In this document: piece after piece, positions 63,030 through 64,000 of the stretch
Position numbering within the stretch: the stretch's first letter is position 1
How the letters are laid out: the number at the start of each line of letters is the position of its first letter
NCBI GenBank assembly: GCA_900758475.1
Contig: CAAERQ010000023.1
Span: 62,001-126,000 of the forward strand
DNA length: 64,000 bases
Source: an uncultured Collinsella sp.
GTDB lineage: Bacteria; Actinomycetota; Coriobacteriia; Coriobacteriales; Coriobacteriaceae
Direction of reading: 5' to 3'
Position numbers and translations under genes: made by a program
Notes under the pieces: model-generated
The model's database searches: none
What the model saw: the letters and a program-made list of their open reading frames with translations, nothing else
What the model was told of the DNA's origin: nothing

Positions 63030-64000
63030 CGGTCGCCACCCTCCTTGCGCTCAATCGTCACGGTCTTATCCGTCGCTTTGACTAGGTACAGGTCGCCCGT
63101 CAGGTGTTTAATCTCGCCACCGGACGCCGTACCCGGCTCGCCGTTATTGGCACGGAACATAAGCCAAGCCTCGTCGTGGAAGTTGCCCAGGTTGAGCGTC
63201 CAGGCATCGTCGCTCGTATCCACGCTTACCGTCACGGACGAAAAACGCTGGATGGCACCCGAGCACTCCGAACCCGTCTGGTGGCGCAGGTCGGGCGCAG
63301 ACTTGGTAAGCCAGTCCAGGTAGTCGGTCAGGCCGCCCTTGTAGACCTCCCAGCCCTCCTTAGCGCCGCGATCGGGATCCAGCAGGTCATCGGGATGCAT
63401 AAAGTGAGTACTCACGTAGTGCATGTTGAGCTCGGACACCGCGGCCAGACGCATATAGGTGTCATCGACCATGCCGCCCGAGACGATACGCGGCTGCTCC
63501 ACAATGCCATCGCTCGCCACGCCAAACTCCTGCACATACGGCAGATCAGTGCCATCCTCAAAATACGTACTGGAAATGGTCTTAATGCGCGGCACGTCGG
63601 TACCGATAATCTTGCGGGCGCGGGCCGAAAGGATATTCGACGGCGGCACGTAGACCGAGCCGTGCGCATTGGGCAGTACGTCGTCTTGGAAGGCGATAAG
63701 CTCGTTGAGCGATGCAACAAGCGTCTCTTTGTTCTTCCATGTCTTGTAGTCGTACAGCGTGCCATAGTCGGTGTCCCAGAGTGCCAGCGGCTGATGGTTG
63801 TAGCCGTGGAAGCCCAGCTCTCCGCCCATCTGCAGCAGCATGCCGCCAAAGTAGCGGAACTGCGTGGTATCGGCCTGGCGCGTGGGCTCGGTTTGGTTGA
63901 CCACATCCTCGTAGTTTTCGATCATCACGCCGGTATAGCGAATGCCGTATTGCTTCGCGAGTTTTTGCAGGTCGGGCCACCACACCTTGGCATAAAAATC
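63026..64000 (-). CDS. DUF2194-like, polysaccharide deacetylase-related protein (5' partial)
   Basis: The 3' 324 codons of a gene whose beginning lies beyond the right edge. GGELGFHGYNHQPLALWDTD (around 63800) resembles the HxxxH metal motif of NodB-type deacetylases. VYVPPSNILSARARKII and YVSTHFMHPDDLL follow, and the C-terminus (about the last 90 codons) is beta-rich. I assign it to DUF2194 because that family is typical beside pelF-pelG; this is a recollection, not a search. It probably acts outside the membrane on the Pel-like polymer, in place of PelA. Confidence 0.65.
   Translation of the reverse strand, partial: DFYAKVWWPDLQKLAKQYGIRYTGVMIENYEDVVNQTEPTRQADTTQFRYFGGMLLQMGGELGFHGYNHQPLALWDTDYGTLYDYKTWKNKETLVASLNELIAFQDDVLPNAHGSVYVPPSNILSARARKIIGTDVPRIKTISSTYFEDGTDLPYVQEFGVASDGIVEQPRIVSGGMVDDTYMRLAAVSELNMHYVSTHFMHPDDLLDPDRGAKEGWEVYKGGLTDYLDWLTKSAPDLRHQTGSECSGAIQRFSSVTVSVDTSDDAWTLNLGNFHDEAWLMFRANNGEPGTASGGEIKHLTGDLYLVKATDKTVTIERKEGGDR

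Noticed and set aside
1..64000. CRISPR array, IS element, prophage or integron
   Set aside because: No regularly spaced direct repeats, transposase, integrase or phage structural genes were seen.

Overview
The window is GC-rich chromosomal DNA of a gut actinobacterium of the class Coriobacteriia, most like Collinsella. I infer this from protein style and gene order: the chain recG-rsmD-coaD-DUF177-rpmF-plsX-acpP-rnc-smc-ftsY-ffh, the chain rimP-nusA-infB-rbfA-nrnA-truB-ribF-dnaG-rpoD, a cysteine-tailed NusA, frequent GTG/TTG starts and strong GGAGG ribosome sites. No database search was possible. Nearly all genes lie on the minus strand; plus-strand genes are a GldA-type dehydrogenase, a cobalamin adenosyltransferase, a DUF134-NifX fusion and a small ModE-like regulator. 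No insertion sequence, prophage, CRISPR array or rRNA was seen.

Layout. Bases 1-6.4 kb hold a clipped DUF948-like gene, rarA, a dGTPase-like gene, a prepilin peptidase, a family-2 glycosyltransferase, an RluA/RluD pseudouridine synthase and lspA. ileS (6.6-9.4 kb) sits behind an isoleucine T-box leader. 9.9-18.9 kb is a mixed housekeeping stretch: GldA-like enzyme, DUF523, ftsH, cobO, a MATE exporter, an RNA methyltransferase, folA-thyA and a DUF134-NifX regulator flanked by operator dyads. 19-34 kb is a long minus-strand supercluster for protein targeting (ffh, ftsY), chromosome organisation (smc), RNA processing (rnc), phospholipid synthesis (acpP, plsX, fakA), CoA (coaD) and recombination (recG), ending at a tRNA-Asn gene. 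34-46 kb is the second supercluster, from its promoter and attenuator upstream of rimP to rpoD. leuS and guaB follow.

50.6-56.6 kb is accessory: an orphan ModE-like DNA-binding protein, a decayed PLP-fold protein lacking the usual lysine motif, and a sucrose/fructan unit (LacI regulator, PTS EIIBC, GH32) with three matching operator sites. 56.8-64 kb is one tightly overlapped operon: DUF2194-like protein, PelF, PelG, a CotH-kinase lipoprotein, a VTC polyphosphate-polymerase domain protein and DUF4956. It looks like a Pel-type exopolysaccharide machine joined to CotH/VTC functions, and is the best candidate here for an incompletely described system.

The most unexpected non-coding signal is a three-copy structured element (6454-6599, 48995-49101, 56698-56841). 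Two copies share an almost identical internal loop while the flanking stem changes by compensatory pairs; the third is diverged but keeps the architecture. All three abut the 3' end of a minus-strand gene. Other intergenic palindromes include a 31-bp-arm repeat beside rpoD, a 29-bp-arm repeat in the leuS leader, and several hairpins carrying a GGGAC core.
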